From positions 28,077 through 92,076 of the forward strand of contig JBAWZA010000012.1 of the NCBI GenBank assembly GCA_037143335.1: a stretch of DNA of 64,000 nucleotides, given 5' to 3'. The notes under the pieces are model-generated. The model was not told the DNA's origin. It searched no databases and was given only the letters and a program-made list of their open reading frames with translations. The position numbers and the translations under genes are program-made. Every line of letters starts with the position of its first letter. The first letter of the stretch is position 1. Positions 44,432 to 53,402 of this stretch are shown here, piece by piece. Source of the stretch: PALSA-1296 sp037143335 (GTDB taxonomy: Bacteria; Bacteroidota; Ignavibacteria; Palsa-1295).

Positions 44432-44652
44432 GAAAGCAGCTTAGCGCGCATTGTTGATGAAACATTGATTGCTGGTATAGATTGTAGCCTTCCTTCTTTT
44501 AGAGCCTCCAACCTTTTTTTTGCCTCTTCGAACCAGGTGTGTTCTATTTCAAGAGTGCTAGCAATATTTTTCCAAACGCTTTCAAGTAAATGCTGCTGTT
44601 CAGCTATCGGCAGAGCCAGCACTTCGGCTTCGAGTTGTTCTAAATGTGTCAT
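44428..44652 (-). CDS. Addiction-module antitoxin (TIGR02574-like)
   Basis: A 74-aa protein of the short addiction-module antitoxin type usually paired with ParE/RelE toxins. The helical N-terminus is LEAEVLALPIAEQQHLLESVW, and the acidic/hydrophobic C-terminal part WFEEAKKRLEALKEGRLQSI would wrap the toxin. It lies first in the unit, as expected. The 145-nt gap upstream separates it from divergent ssrA and must hold its promoter; I could not identify an operator palindrome. Confidence 0.8.
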   Translation of the reverse strand: MTHLEQLEAEVLALPIAEQQHLLESVWKNIASTLEIEHTWFEEAKKRLEALKEGRLQSIPAINVSSTMRAKLLS

Positions 44653-44797
44653 AATAGTACTACAATACGCCGATTCATTTTGTTTCCATTTTACTTCAAC
44701 CGAAGTGTGTGAGATCGGCTCCGGTTCTGAGCGATAAGATACTATCGGAACAAAGGAGTAATTTTTAGCGTATAGTGGCTATAGATCATTGAAAATT

Positions 44798-45202
44798 GGG
44801 GGTGCATAGGATTCGACGGAGGGCTGACACTCTGTTCGCCGCGCGCCGGGTGGGGCTTGTACCATCCGTAAGCAAACACAAGTAAGGCTTAACCGCCAAC
44901 TATAGCTATGCTATGGCTGCCTAAGCTCCGCGGGCTTGTACCGCGTTGATGCTGTTTCCCGCTTCGGTGGGAGGGTGCCCTTCTGCAAAACTCATTAGAA
45001 CGAGCGAGTTTTGATCACAGGAGTCGTATGTTCGGTCTCTTTCGCAGAAAACGCTATTCGTTTTGCGATCGTAAACAGGAAGAGCGATGATGATCGTCGG
45101 TTGTCTCTTGCTATGGCAGTCATCATTAAATAACAGGAGGCTATGCGTGTAGAAGCGGCAGGATGTGCTTTTCGGACAGGGGTTCAATTCCCCTCACCTC
45201 CA
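44798..45202 (+). ncRNA. ssrA: Transfer-messenger RNA (tmRNA)
   Basis: This RNA rescues stalled ribosomes. The 5' end GGGGGTGCATAGGATTCGAC and the 3' end GGTTCAATTCCCCTCACCTCC plus A form the tRNA-like acceptor and T arm (GGGGGTG with CACCTCC, one G-U). The tag frame starts at GCC 44895 and reads ANYSYAMAA before TAA 44922-44924, nine encoded residues. The A-A end is the ClpXP degron. The tail YSYAMAA resembles the tag I remember for green sulfur bacteria, which supports an FCB/Chlorobi-side placement. It is one piece, not the permuted two-piece form. CCA is not encoded. Confidence 0.95.
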
Positions 45203-45210
45203 CTCTGGTA

Positions 45211-45287
45211 AATTGAGAATGGAAAATTGAAAGTCAATTTGCTTTTCCAATTTCCCATACTCAATTCCCAATTTTCCGCTCTCAATT
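45211..45287. repeat. Three AATTGAG-nnn-GGAAAATTG repeat units after tmRNA
   Basis: Unit A on the plus strand (45211-45231) reads AATTGAGAATGGAAAATTGAA. Two inverted units on the minus strand, 45265-45242 and 45287-45262, read AATTGAGTATGGGAAATTGG and AATTGAGAGCGGAAAATTGG. A can fold against B or C into a long hairpin. It separates ssrA from the epimerase start and may serve as an end signal; the repeat type resembles AT-rich minisatellites. Confidence 0.6.
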
Positions 45288-45289
45288 CC

Positions 45290-46171
45290 ATGAAAATTCT
45301 CATCTCTGGTTCAACAGGTTTTATTGGTTCAAAGCTCATGGCGAAGCTCCGTGCCTCAGGACATGATGTCACGTGTTTGGTAAGGTCATCTTCAATGCCT
45401 GGTTTACTTTGGGATCCGTATAAGGGGGAAGTGGATATTTCCCGAATGGAGGGATATGATGCATTCGTTCATCTCTCTGGCGAATCAATAAATGGCAGAT
45501 GGACTGCGCGCAAGAAAAAGGAAATTCTACATAGTCGGATTGCAACGACTTCATTCTTGGCAGAGTGTATAGCTAAACTCAAGAATCCCCCAAAATCTTT
45601 TATCTCATCCTCTGCAATTGGCTTCTATGGTAACCGTGGTGATGAAGAATTAACCGAGTCAAGCTCTCGCGGAGTTGGCTTCCTCTCCGATGTCTGCGCG
45701 AGCTGGGAAGCGGCGACAGAGCCAATCAAAAAATTAGGCATCAGAGTTGTGAATGTTCGCACAGGATTAGTTCTCAGTCCAGAGGGTGGCGCATTACAAA
45801 AACTGCTCCTTCCATTCAAGTTAGGTGTAGGCGGAGTCGTTGGTTCGGGTAGGCAATGGTGGAGCTGGGTGACGCTCAATGATCTTATCGGCATATATTG
45901 TTATGCTATTGAAAATCAAGAACTTAAAGGATTCATAAACGCCACTTCTCCCAATCCACTTACCAATAAATCCTTCGTCAAAATCTTAGGGAAAGTGCTA
46001 CATCGCCCTGCGATTTTTCCTCTTCCGTCGTTTGCTGTGAAGCTCATTTTTGGTGAGATGGGGCAGGAGCTTTTACTCGACGGGCAAAAGGTTATTCCAA
46101 AGAAATTATTGGACTCAGGATTCAAATTTGAACAGACGGATTTGGAACACGCCTTACGTGGAATGCTCTAA
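45290..46171 (+). CDS. TIGR01777-family NAD(P)-dependent epimerase (YfcH/SDR39-like)
   Basis: A 293-aa SDR-fold protein of the TIGR01777 group. It begins MKILISGSTGFIGSKL with the nucleotide-binding glycines. Then come DAFVHLSGESINGRW, SSSAIGFYGNRGD around the catalytic serine/tyrosine region, and RTGLVLSPEGGAL. The C-terminal domain (ILGKVLHRPAIFPLPSF, GQELLLDGQKVIPKKLLDSG) is the DUF1731 tail specific to this family. The substrate is unknown for most members. The start is ATG 45290; the 21 codons upstream in frame lie in the repeat and are excluded. It converges with the next gene, with a 4-nt overlap. Confidence 0.9.
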   Translation: MKILISGSTGFIGSKLMAKLRASGHDVTCLVRSSSMPGLLWDPYKGEVDISRMEGYDAFVHLSGESINGRWTARKKKEILHSRIATTSFLAECIAKLKNPPKSFISSSAIGFYGNRGDEELTESSSRGVGFLSDVCASWEAATEPIKKLGIRVVNVRTGLVLSPEGGALQKLLLPFKLGVGGVVGSGRQWWSWVTLNDLIGIYCYAIENQELKGFINATSPNPLTNKSFVKILGKVLHRPAIFPLPSFAVKLIFGEMGQELLLDGQKVIPKKLLDSGFKFEQTDLEHALRGML

Positions 46172-46905
46172 TATTTGATAAATTTCCCGGTTCTGATGTG
46201 TTGCCCCTCTGAGATTATCACGCTGTAACATCCAGACGCTAGAGTGGATACATCCAAGGTGAAAGCGGCGTCGGAATAAAGACTTGGTTGGATATTCGGC
46301 ATAACCGTCCTGCCTGTCGCGTCAACTACAACTAACGTCTTCATGGATCCGCTTATTTGAATTTTATCAGTTGCCGGATTTGGAAAAAGTCTAATAGAGG
46401 CGGGACTTTGTTCTTGATCTACATCTGCTGTAGTATTCGATATTCTCCCAATTCCTCTGAAGCGCTCTTCATCAGTATAATTTCTACATGGATCAGTCAA
46501 AGCTACAAATGAATTGTGCTCCGTGAATGAGTAAGCAATCGTATAACTAAAGACGATGGAGTCAGCATCATTTTTCAGATAGATAATGGTGTCATTCATT
46601 GCTAATCCACCGAAGGGATCGAACGGATATACTCGCTGCTTCACAAACACCCCACTATTGTAGAGCATTGAATATCCGAGAGAAAAGCCTACCGAGTCAG
46701 AGTGCCCAGGTCTTGGAATTACTCCATACGTAAGATTACGATTCGAAGAATCGGAGTGGACTCCGGTACAATCAGCGAGAATATGTATGACAAATGCGGT
46801 GCCAGTGTAGTGAGTTTGTGCAAATACTTGTTCCTCGACGAAAAAAAAAGCCAAGAAAAGGAGAGCGACCAATATTCGGTGAAGCATTTTTCCCTTTGTA
46901 CTCAT
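46168..46905 (-). CDS. Secreted hypothetical protein with T9SS sorting domain
   Basis: A 245-aa exported protein. The signal peptide covers about residues 1-30 (VALLFLAFFFVEEQVFAQ). The ~135-residue middle has no family I recognise; it is rich in aromatic and aspartate residues. The last ~75 residues are a T9SS domain (IRLFPNPATDKIQISG ... LASGCYSVIISEG). The ATG overlaps the yebC stop by one base (TAATG), so it is the last gene of a recJ-yebC unit although it is functionally unrelated. Confidence 0.8.
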   Translation of the reverse strand: MSTKGKMLHRILVALLFLAFFFVEEQVFAQTHYTGTAFVIHILADCTGVHSDSSNRNLTYGVIPRPGHSDSVGFSLGYSMLYNSGVFVKQRVYPFDPFGGLAMNDTIIYLKNDADSIVFSYTIAYSFTEHNSFVALTDPCRNYTDEERFRGIGRISNTTADVDQEQSPASIRLFPNPATDKIQISGSMKTLVVVDATGRTVMPNIQPSLYSDAAFTLDVSTLASGCYSVIISEGQHIRTGKFIKY

Positions 46906-47630
46906 TAGTCGAAATCGGCATTGGTATAGACGTTCTGCACGTCTTCGTTTTCTTCTATCATTTCAAGAAGAACAGCTAATTTCTCCGCCTGGGTTGCATC
47001 TAACTTCACAGTAGTTGAAGCGATAAGTCCGACCTTTTCTTCTTCAATAGGGATATTTGCAGAGGTGATAGCCTTTAGGACTTGCTCGAATTGTTCGGGT
47101 GTGGTTTGAATCTCAAAATATTCAGGGTCATCAGTCTTGAGGTCATCGGCTCCGGCATCGAGAGCAATCGCAAGGATTCTATCTTCATCTTGACCTGCTT
47201 TTGGAATAACAATTATTCCTTTTTTTGAAAACATCCAACCGACCGAACCGCTTTCGCCCATCGCACCGCCGTACTTTGATGTGATGTGGCGCATCTCACC
47301 GATTGTTCGATTGCGGTTATCGGTGGCAGTCTCGATCATGATTGCAACTCCGCCCGGTCCGTATGCTTCGTAGGTGAGTTCTTCGAATGCGGCTGCGCCG
47401 TCAGCTCCTGCTCCTCTTGCAATTGCACGCTTGATATTATCATTCGGCATCGAGCTTTTTCTTGCTCGTTCAACAGCAAGGCGGAGGCGGGCATTGCCTT
47501 CGAGATCGGGTCCGCCGAGTCTGGAGGAAATAACAATCTCCTTAATGAGGCGAGTGAACATCTGTCCGCGCCTTGCATCGGTAACTGCTTTCTTGCGCTT
47601 AATCTGCGCCCATTTGGAATGACCTGACAT
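46905..47630 (-). CDS. yebC: YebC/PmpR-family protein
   Basis: A 241-aa member of the YebC/PmpR family, conserved in nearly all bacteria. Members act as transcription regulators or, in recent work, help ribosomes through difficult sequences. Diagnostic segments are MSGHSKWAQIKRKKAVTDA at the start, then LIKEIVISSRLGGPDLEGN and MPNDNIKRAIARGAG. YEAYGPGGVAIMIE and NRNRT follow. The length is typical. It lies 17 nt after recJ on the same strand, a frequent neighbourhood for nuclease and recombination genes, and overlaps the next gene's start. Confidence 0.96.
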   Translation of the reverse strand: MSGHSKWAQIKRKKAVTDARRGQMFTRLIKEIVISSRLGGPDLEGNARLRLAVERARKSSMPNDNIKRAIARGAGADGAAAFEELTYEAYGPGGVAIMIETATDNRNRTIGEMRHITSKYGGAMGESGSVGWMFSKKGIIVIPKAGQDEDRILAIALDAGADDLKTDDPEYFEIQTTPEQFEQVLKAITSANIPIEEEKVGLIASTTVKLDATQAEKLAVLLEMIEENEDVQNVYTNADFD

Positions 47631-47647
47631 CTCGGCAGTTACATCCG

Positions 47648-49450
47648 TTACTTAAAATCTTTCAACACTAACTGCGGAGTTGTTTTACCGTTATACTCAT
47701 TTTCATCGAGAGCAAAAACCATCTCCACATCTTCGCGCAATTTATTTCGTTCGTTCTTGAGTTCGTCAATCCTATTACCCAGTCCGAAACCAATTGCATC
47801 AATCGGATTACCGCCGATATTCAACGGGACAATGTTCGGATTGGGGTCAGTTCGTGAAGCTTGAAACTGTTGATAGTCTATCTTATGCGCTGAGCGAACA
47901 TTTGTCTTCAAATGTGCTACAGCCTTGCCGACGATTCGGGGGAAGCCCACAATTTGAATATCCTTCGCATAAAAAAGCGGACGGATATTATCGGGTCCGA
48001 ACGGTGCAAGCTGCCGGATAACCGCAAAATACTTCGGAGTAAGTTCGCTGAGGTCAATTGCCGAGTCAATGACTAATTCTCGCTCGAGCATGGCATCGCT
48101 TACCATTTCCTGCGCGACCATATTAATCGCATCTCGGAATTCGCTGACGCGTTCGGGCATGATAGAAACGCCTGCGGCATATTTATGTCCGCCAAACGTG
48201 ACGAGTTTATCTTCGCAACGCTTTAGTGCCGAGTGAATATCAAATCCAATAATCGAGCGCGCACTTCCTTTAGCGACGCCATCAATCGTTGTCATCAACA
48301 CGACGGGCAGGTGGTACCGCTCGACAAGCCGTGAAGCGACAATACCGATCACACCAGCGTGCCACTCTGGTTTATGAAGAACGATTATCCTGTCGCGGTC
48401 ACGATCGAGCATTGCATCAACAAGTTCGACTGCCTCTAAGAATGCTTCTTCGTCAATTTTTCGGCGATTGATATTTTCTAATTCGAGAACTGCCGCCGAA
48501 CTCATCGCTTCTTGCGGAGTTTGTGCCATCAGCAATTCTACCGATCTGCTACCTTCGCCTAATCTTCCTGCCGCATTAATACGCGGAGCCAAACCGAAAA
48601 CGATTTGCGTCGTTGAGATTTTTCCTTGTGTTAGTCCGGCTCCGTCAATCAGCGCCTTGATACCTGGTCGTGGGCATTCGTTGAGAAGTTTGAGTCCGAA
48701 GTGCACAAGTATTCTATTTTCACCGCGAAGCGAGACAATATCAGCCGAGCTTGCAAGTGCTACAAAATCAAGGTAGGTATAAGCATCCTCAGGTTTACCA
48801 TAAGATTGGGCGAGCGATTCGATGAGCTTGAACGCTACACCACATCCGCAGAGATATTTATACGGGTAGTCGCAACCAGGTTTGATTGGGTTCAGAATTG
48901 CATCCGCAATAGGGAGCGTATCCGTTGGCTCGTGATGATCACAAATGATAACATCGAGTCCTTTGGATTTTGCGTATGCAACGGCATCAATCGCCGTGAT
49001 ACCGCAATCAATCGCAACTAAGAGATCTGGTTTGCCTTCTTCACTTGCAAGGAGTCTATCGAGACTTGCAGTAGTTAAACCATAACCTTCTGTAAACCTA
49101 TTGGGGATATGATACGCAGTTTTTGCACCGAGCGAACGGAGGAAAAGCGTCATCATAGCTGTGCTGGTGGTGCCATCAACATCGTAGTCGCCATAAACAG
49201 CGATACGCTCGCCGCGCTCAATTGCTGCGCGGATTCGTGAGGTCGCAATGTCCATATCGGACATGAGCGACGGTTGATGTAGTTGGTCTAACGACGGACG
49301 AAAAAATGTTTTCGCCTCATCGAACGTCTTGACTCCACGGGCAACAAGTATAGATGCGATACTTTCCGGAACATTGATCGCTTGTGATAAACTGCGCGCT
49401 GACTCCACTTCCTCTGCACTACGCTCAGGAAGATTCCATCTGAAACGCAC
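47648..49450 (-). CDS. recJ: Single-stranded-DNA-specific exonuclease RecJ
   Basis: A 5'-3' ssDNA exonuclease of recombination and mismatch repair, about 600 aa. DHH-family motifs are intact: AVYGDYDVDGTTSTAM, LVAIDCGIT, VIICDHHEPTD and FVALASSADIVSL. The DHHA1 part follows with GFDIHSALKRC and FGGHKYAAGVS, and an OB-like C-terminal domain ends the protein. An in-frame TAA lies immediately before TTG 49453; GTG 49450 is used as start and TTG 49453 is an alternative. The C-terminus (VLKDFK) is close to the yebC start, so they are probably one unit. Confidence 0.96.
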   Translation of the reverse strand: MRFRWNLPERSAEEVESARSLSQAINVPESIASILVARGVKTFDEAKTFFRPSLDQLHQPSLMSDMDIATSRIRAAIERGERIAVYGDYDVDGTTSTAMMTLFLRSLGAKTAYHIPNRFTEGYGLTTASLDRLLASEEGKPDLLVAIDCGITAIDAVAYAKSKGLDVIICDHHEPTDTLPIADAILNPIKPGCDYPYKYLCGCGVAFKLIESLAQSYGKPEDAYTYLDFVALASSADIVSLRGENRILVHFGLKLLNECPRPGIKALIDGAGLTQGKISTTQIVFGLAPRINAAGRLGEGSRSVELLMAQTPQEAMSSAAVLELENINRRKIDEEAFLEAVELVDAMLDRDRDRIIVLHKPEWHAGVIGIVASRLVERYHLPVVLMTTIDGVAKGSARSIIGFDIHSALKRCEDKLVTFGGHKYAAGVSIMPERVSEFRDAINMVAQEMVSDAMLERELVIDSAIDLSELTPKYFAVIRQLAPFGPDNIRPLFYAKDIQIVGFPRIVGKAVAHLKTNVRSAHKIDYQQFQASRTDPNPNIVPLNIGGNPIDAIGFGLGNRIDELKNERNKLREDVEMVFALDENEYNGKTTPQLVLKDFK

Positions 49451-49528
49451 CAATTATCGTATGTATTAATTAATTACCACTAATTTACGGAATTTTGGGG
49501 TAAGAGAGTCGAAAAGTGAAAACTCTCA

Positions 49529-49568
49529 CTCCTTGAATAAGGAGAGGTCGCAGACTCGCAGTGGCGAG
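49529..49568. repeat. Double-hairpin repeat element
   Basis: Two adjacent palindromes: CTCCTT-GAAT-AAGGAG (49529-49544) and CTCGC-AGTG-GCGAG (49555-49568), flanked by CCGGGGTGAGGTTC. The pattern of a C/T-rich hairpin plus GGGGTGAGG resembles the intergenic palindromic repeats seen many times in some FCB genomes. Only one copy is visible in the window. The rest of the 200-nt gap (49451-49650) shows nothing else. Confidence 0.55.
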
Positions 49569-49650
49569 ACCGGGGTGAGGTTCCATCCTGAACAACGTGA
49601 AGCGGAAGTGTGCACACCGATGTATCAGTGATGTAAGGATTTATAAAGCA

Positions 49651-50739
49651 TTATGTAAGATTTAATATCCCCTTTACTCTCCCATACACCTGCTCTACTT
49701 CGATGTCATTGATGCAGATGAATTGCTCTGATTCACTTCGGTAGCAGGTGAGAGGTTTGGGGGAGTAATAAAAGCATGGGCGGCATTCGATTCCGGTGTG
49801 AACAATTTCGTATGTGGTTTTCCACGGGTGAACGTAGGTCTCGTTCGTGGGACCGAAGATCGCAACGGTTGGTAATTGCAAAGCACCTGCAATATGCATC
49901 AGTGCCGAATCATTGGAAATAAATAGCGAGAGACGTTGCATCACGGCAATCGAATCCATGATGGATGTGGTGTTGACGCTGAGAACGGAATCTGATGCTA
50001 ATTGCACGATGGTTCGATTTGCTTCGATATCATCAGGTCCACCGAAAAGAAGAATTTTATTTCCAGTGGTTGCATGAAGTCGCTTCGCAAGTTCGGCAAA
50101 TTTCTCTGGTGCCCATCGTCTGCGGATATGATTTTTAAAGAGCGCAGTGCCAGCATGGATGCCGATGAGCTTATCGTTGCTTTGATTTAGATTATGCAAC
50201 TCTAACCATGTATCAGCAAAAGATGTATGACTACTCAGCAAATGAAGTTCAAGCGGTGGCAAGGTTGACTCGTTTAGATCGGGAGAAATGCCCAGTAGTC
50301 GCAGAATACTGATATTCTCCTCAACGCAATGCAGTGAATGATCTTCACGAACTGTTCGCGAAAGCAACCAATCAAAATTCAGCCAACCGCGATGTCCGTA
50401 TTTTATTCCAAGTCTCTCGCCAGCACCTATAAGTAATGCAAATAGATTGTATTCGCGCCGATTTTGTGGGTAGATATTTATCGAACGATCGAAGCCTTGG
50501 TTACGTAAGTGAATCAAGTAGAGGAGCGACTCGACAATGTTGGAATGAATGAAATCATAATAATGGACAGCATCAAGATTCGGGTTCGATAAGAAAAGCT
50601 CTCTCGTTGCTACGAACATCGTCAAGACATGAATCTCTGCATCTGGTTTTGCTTTACGCAATAACGAGAGCATCGGAGTTGCCATCAACGCATCACCAAT
50701 TCCGGGCAGAGCTATGATAAGAATCTTTTCTTTTCTCAC
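49651..50739 (-). CDS. Glycosyltransferase family 9 (heptosyltransferase-like)
   Basis: A 362-aa GT-B glycosyltransferase of family 9, which transfers ADP-heptose or related sugars to lipopolysaccharide. It starts LIIALPGIGDALMATPML, the family signature. The C-terminal half has IGIHAGTALFKNHIRRRWAP, ILLFGGPDD and SNDSALMHIAGALQLPTVAIFGPTN, the nucleotide-sugar site. The acceptor is unknown. It overlaps the YfhO gene upstream by 4 nt, so the two are translated together and may both serve envelope glycan assembly. Confidence 0.9.
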   Translation of the reverse strand: MRKEKILIIALPGIGDALMATPMLSLLRKAKPDAEIHVLTMFVATRELFLSNPNLDAVHYYDFIHSNIVESLLYLIHLRNQGFDRSINIYPQNRREYNLFALLIGAGERLGIKYGHRGWLNFDWLLSRTVREDHSLHCVEENISILRLLGISPDLNESTLPPLELHLLSSHTSFADTWLELHNLNQSNDKLIGIHAGTALFKNHIRRRWAPEKFAELAKRLHATTGNKILLFGGPDDIEANRTIVQLASDSVLSVNTTSIMDSIAVMQRLSLFISNDSALMHIAGALQLPTVAIFGPTNETYVHPWKTTYEIVHTGIECRPCFYYSPKPLTCYRSESEQFICINDIEVEQVYGRVKGILNLT

Positions 50740-53012
50740 GCTTTTGTTTTGCGTAATGAGAAAAATCCGATACCCGCGATAGTCATGCCAAGTGTGATGA
50801 GCGTCACCATTGATCCAGTCTGAAATGCATCCGATTCATATTTTAGAACTATCGAATGCTCGCCCTTCGGAACTTCAACGGCTCGAAGAGATGTAAAGGC
50901 CCTGAATAATTTGGTTTCCTTCCCATCAATATATGCATGCCATGCAGGGTAATAGACTTCAGAGAAGAAGAGAATGCCATTCTCCTTCGTCGAAACCTTT
51001 GCCCCGATCTCGTTATCTTCGTATCGAATAATTTTTGCAATCGAAAGGGAATCAACAGCCGAGATTGTCTGCGACGGAGATTCTTCAAGTAATATCGTAT
51101 TGCGATAATCAAATGTTGAATCAGTTCGTAAGATTCGCTTCGCTTCCTCATCAGGATGCACGGAAGTTTTGTAGTACATCTTGACTCTTGGTAAGTACGT
51201 TGGTCGCATTACGAAGTTCGCAGATCTCGCTTCTTCTTTTACTGACCACTTGATGTTGAGTAAGTCGGCGGTGATTTCGGTATTTGATGTTTCCGGTGAA
51301 CTACGAGCAAGTACGAGAGGGTTGTAGCCTTCAAGCAACTGAATCCTATCGTACGCTCCTTGATTTCGTTTTAAGAGCATCGCATGAGCAGAGCGGATTC
51401 TTGCTCTTGATAATTCTGCAGTTTGGTCATCTTTAATTCGTTTCACAAGATCGGATTGTTCTTCGTACGCAGTTCTTGGATCTTCTGTGGAAGCATTTAT
51501 TCCCATACCGTACGAGAATAGTTCGATAAGAGTTACGCCGATGATGCATACTGCAACAATTGCATTGCCTATCATCTTGCGTGAGATGAGAAATGCAAGT
51601 ATTAAAGCACAAATAACTGGGAAGGCGGCAAGTCCTGCTGCCCATGAAATCGAAGCAATAGCTTCATCTGGCGCGCCAGCTAAAAATGATTTTGGAGTGA
51701 GCATTCCGGCTAATGCGGCAATCCAGATGATTGCTGTGATTACAGTAGCGCCGAGCAACATTTTTTTCGCTCTTGCGGAGAGTTCTTTTATTATAGCCTG
51801 CGATAATCCTAACCCTGCAAGTCCACTCATTGCAAATGTGAAGACCATCATCATTCGAGATGGAGTGCGAAGTTTATTGAATAATGGAAATTGAAAAAAT
51901 ATTTTATAGAGAAAGAAGTGATCGCCAAGTGCAAAGAGCAATGCGAAGAGGCTCATGCCAGCAAATAGCGCCGCATATTTTTTCTTGCCTGCAAATGCCG
52001 CACTAATGCCAAGCAATAACGGCAGCACTCCGATATAGCACATCGTTTCCCACGACAAATAATATGGACCGTTCCAATATTGTACCTTTGCTTGTCGGAG
52101 TGCATCAGTTACACCGAAGAGCCGAGGGAGAATCAGCGTTGCAATATGTCCGAACGTCAATGAACCTTCGACTGATTTTTCGAAAGTGATAACATCGCGA
52201 CGTGAGAGTGCAGCAAGTTCTTGGCTCGGCAGTAGTTGAATAGCAAATAATCCTATTGCAATAGCGAGTGGAATCGCCATCCGAAGAAAATGCGAAGAAG
52301 AAAACTGCTCGGAAGATTTATTTCGTATGCGATACACGATTTCATAAACGGCTAATACTCCGAGAAAGAATGTAAGGTATAGTGAAGTCTGCGGGTGACC
52401 TGCTAAGTACATTATTCCTAAGAGCAAACCAGCAACAATTGAGTCGCGCCATGAATCAGTGCCTTTCAGGAAAAATAACACGACAAATGGAAAGAGTGCC
52501 AATTGATACACAATCATCTGGTGCATCGGTTGCGCGGTGAGATAGCCACTGAAAGCATAAACTATTCCGGCGAAGAGTGCAGACCATTCGTCCGTTTTGA
52601 AAATATGCTTCACCAAGAAAAACATTCCAGCCGCAGCAACGAGGTAGTGCAGAATGATAAACCACTGAGTCACGATTGGCGAAAGATGTCCATCCGATAC
52701 AAAGAGCGATTGAATCATATTGATGGGATACCAGAATGCCACCTGAATATCAGCGATGAATGGCATACCGGAAAATACATAGGGATTCCATTGCGGGATG
52801 TGACCTGAAGCGAGGCTTGTTGTAGCAAGGTTGCGGAAGGGGAATTCCTGCTCGACGAAATCTTCCCATAAAAATTTTCCGCCAAAAATAAACGGTGAGT
52901 AAAAGATCATCACAAGGATTCCGAGAATCCCAATCGCAATCATTGGTGAAATCTGGGGAAGACTTATCGGTTGCTGATTTCGGATTTTTGAAAGTTCAGT
53001 CTGTTTTGCCAT
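50736..53012 (-). CDS. YfhO-family polytopic membrane protein
   Basis: A 758-aa protein with about a dozen hydrophobic segments between residues 25 and 510, then a ~190-residue soluble region and a final helix (MVTLITLGMTIAGIGFF). It fits the YfhO family, which has GT-C-like topology; members modify lipoteichoic acid or other surface glycans with sugars. YPINMIQSLF and WNPYVFSGMPFIADIQ near the N-terminus, GHPQTSLYLTF, and a late VYYPAWHAYIDGKETKLF are family hallmarks. It is the first gene of a GT9 pair. The TPR gene starts divergently close to its 5' end. Confidence 0.88.
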   Translation of the reverse strand: MAKQTELSKIRNQQPISLPQISPMIAIGILGILVMIFYSPFIFGGKFLWEDFVEQEFPFRNLATTSLASGHIPQWNPYVFSGMPFIADIQVAFWYPINMIQSLFVSDGHLSPIVTQWFIILHYLVAAAGMFFLVKHIFKTDEWSALFAGIVYAFSGYLTAQPMHQMIVYQLALFPFVVLFFLKGTDSWRDSIVAGLLLGIMYLAGHPQTSLYLTFFLGVLAVYEIVYRIRNKSSEQFSSSHFLRMAIPLAIAIGLFAIQLLPSQELAALSRRDVITFEKSVEGSLTFGHIATLILPRLFGVTDALRQAKVQYWNGPYYLSWETMCYIGVLPLLLGISAAFAGKKKYAALFAGMSLFALLFALGDHFFLYKIFFQFPLFNKLRTPSRMMMVFTFAMSGLAGLGLSQAIIKELSARAKKMLLGATVITAIIWIAALAGMLTPKSFLAGAPDEAIASISWAAGLAAFPVICALILAFLISRKMIGNAIVAVCIIGVTLIELFSYGMGINASTEDPRTAYEEQSDLVKRIKDDQTAELSRARIRSAHAMLLKRNQGAYDRIQLLEGYNPLVLARSSPETSNTEITADLLNIKWSVKEEARSANFVMRPTYLPRVKMYYKTSVHPDEEAKRILRTDSTFDYRNTILLEESPSQTISAVDSLSIAKIIRYEDNEIGAKVSTKENGILFFSEVYYPAWHAYIDGKETKLFRAFTSLRAVEVPKGEHSIVLKYESDAFQTGSMVTLITLGMTIAGIGFFSLRKTKA

Positions 53013-53087
53013 GTAGCTATGAATAAAGAACTACAAAATTACGGAAGAAGCGAACCGTTCACGCAATTCCGTATATTTGCAACGATT

Positions 53088-53402
53088 ATGAATAGATTAG
53101 AAAAATTACAAGAATTCCTTGCCGCCGACCCAAACGATAGCTTTACGCGCTATGCCATCGGCTTAGAGTATCGGAGCATAAACGATTTTCAGAATGCAAT
53201 TAGCGCACTTGAATATGTCGCAACCAACGATCCAGCATACGTTGCTACATACTATCAACTTGCTGAATGCTATCGCAGAGTTGATGACAACGCAAAGGCG
53301 AAAACGATTTATCTCATGGGTATCGCTCAGGCAAAGAAGTCAAATGACCTACACACCATGAGCGAATTACAGATGGCGATGGATGAATTAGATGAGGAGT
53401 GA
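53088..53402 (+). CDS. Tetratricopeptide-repeat protein
   Basis: A 104-aa protein of about two and a half TPR units: TRYAIGLEYRSINDFQNAI, then YYQLAECYRRVDDNAKAK and the start of a third. Such small TPR proteins are scaffolds; the partner is unknown. The open frame extends back 23 codons to 53019, but ATG 53088 (MNRLEKLQEF) gives a compact protein with no extra tail. The stop overlaps the GTG of the next gene by 4 nt. Confidence 0.75.
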   Translation: MNRLEKLQEFLAADPNDSFTRYAIGLEYRSINDFQNAISALEYVATNDPAYVATYYQLAECYRRVDDNAKAKTIYLMGIAQAKKSNDLHTMSELQMAMDELDEE

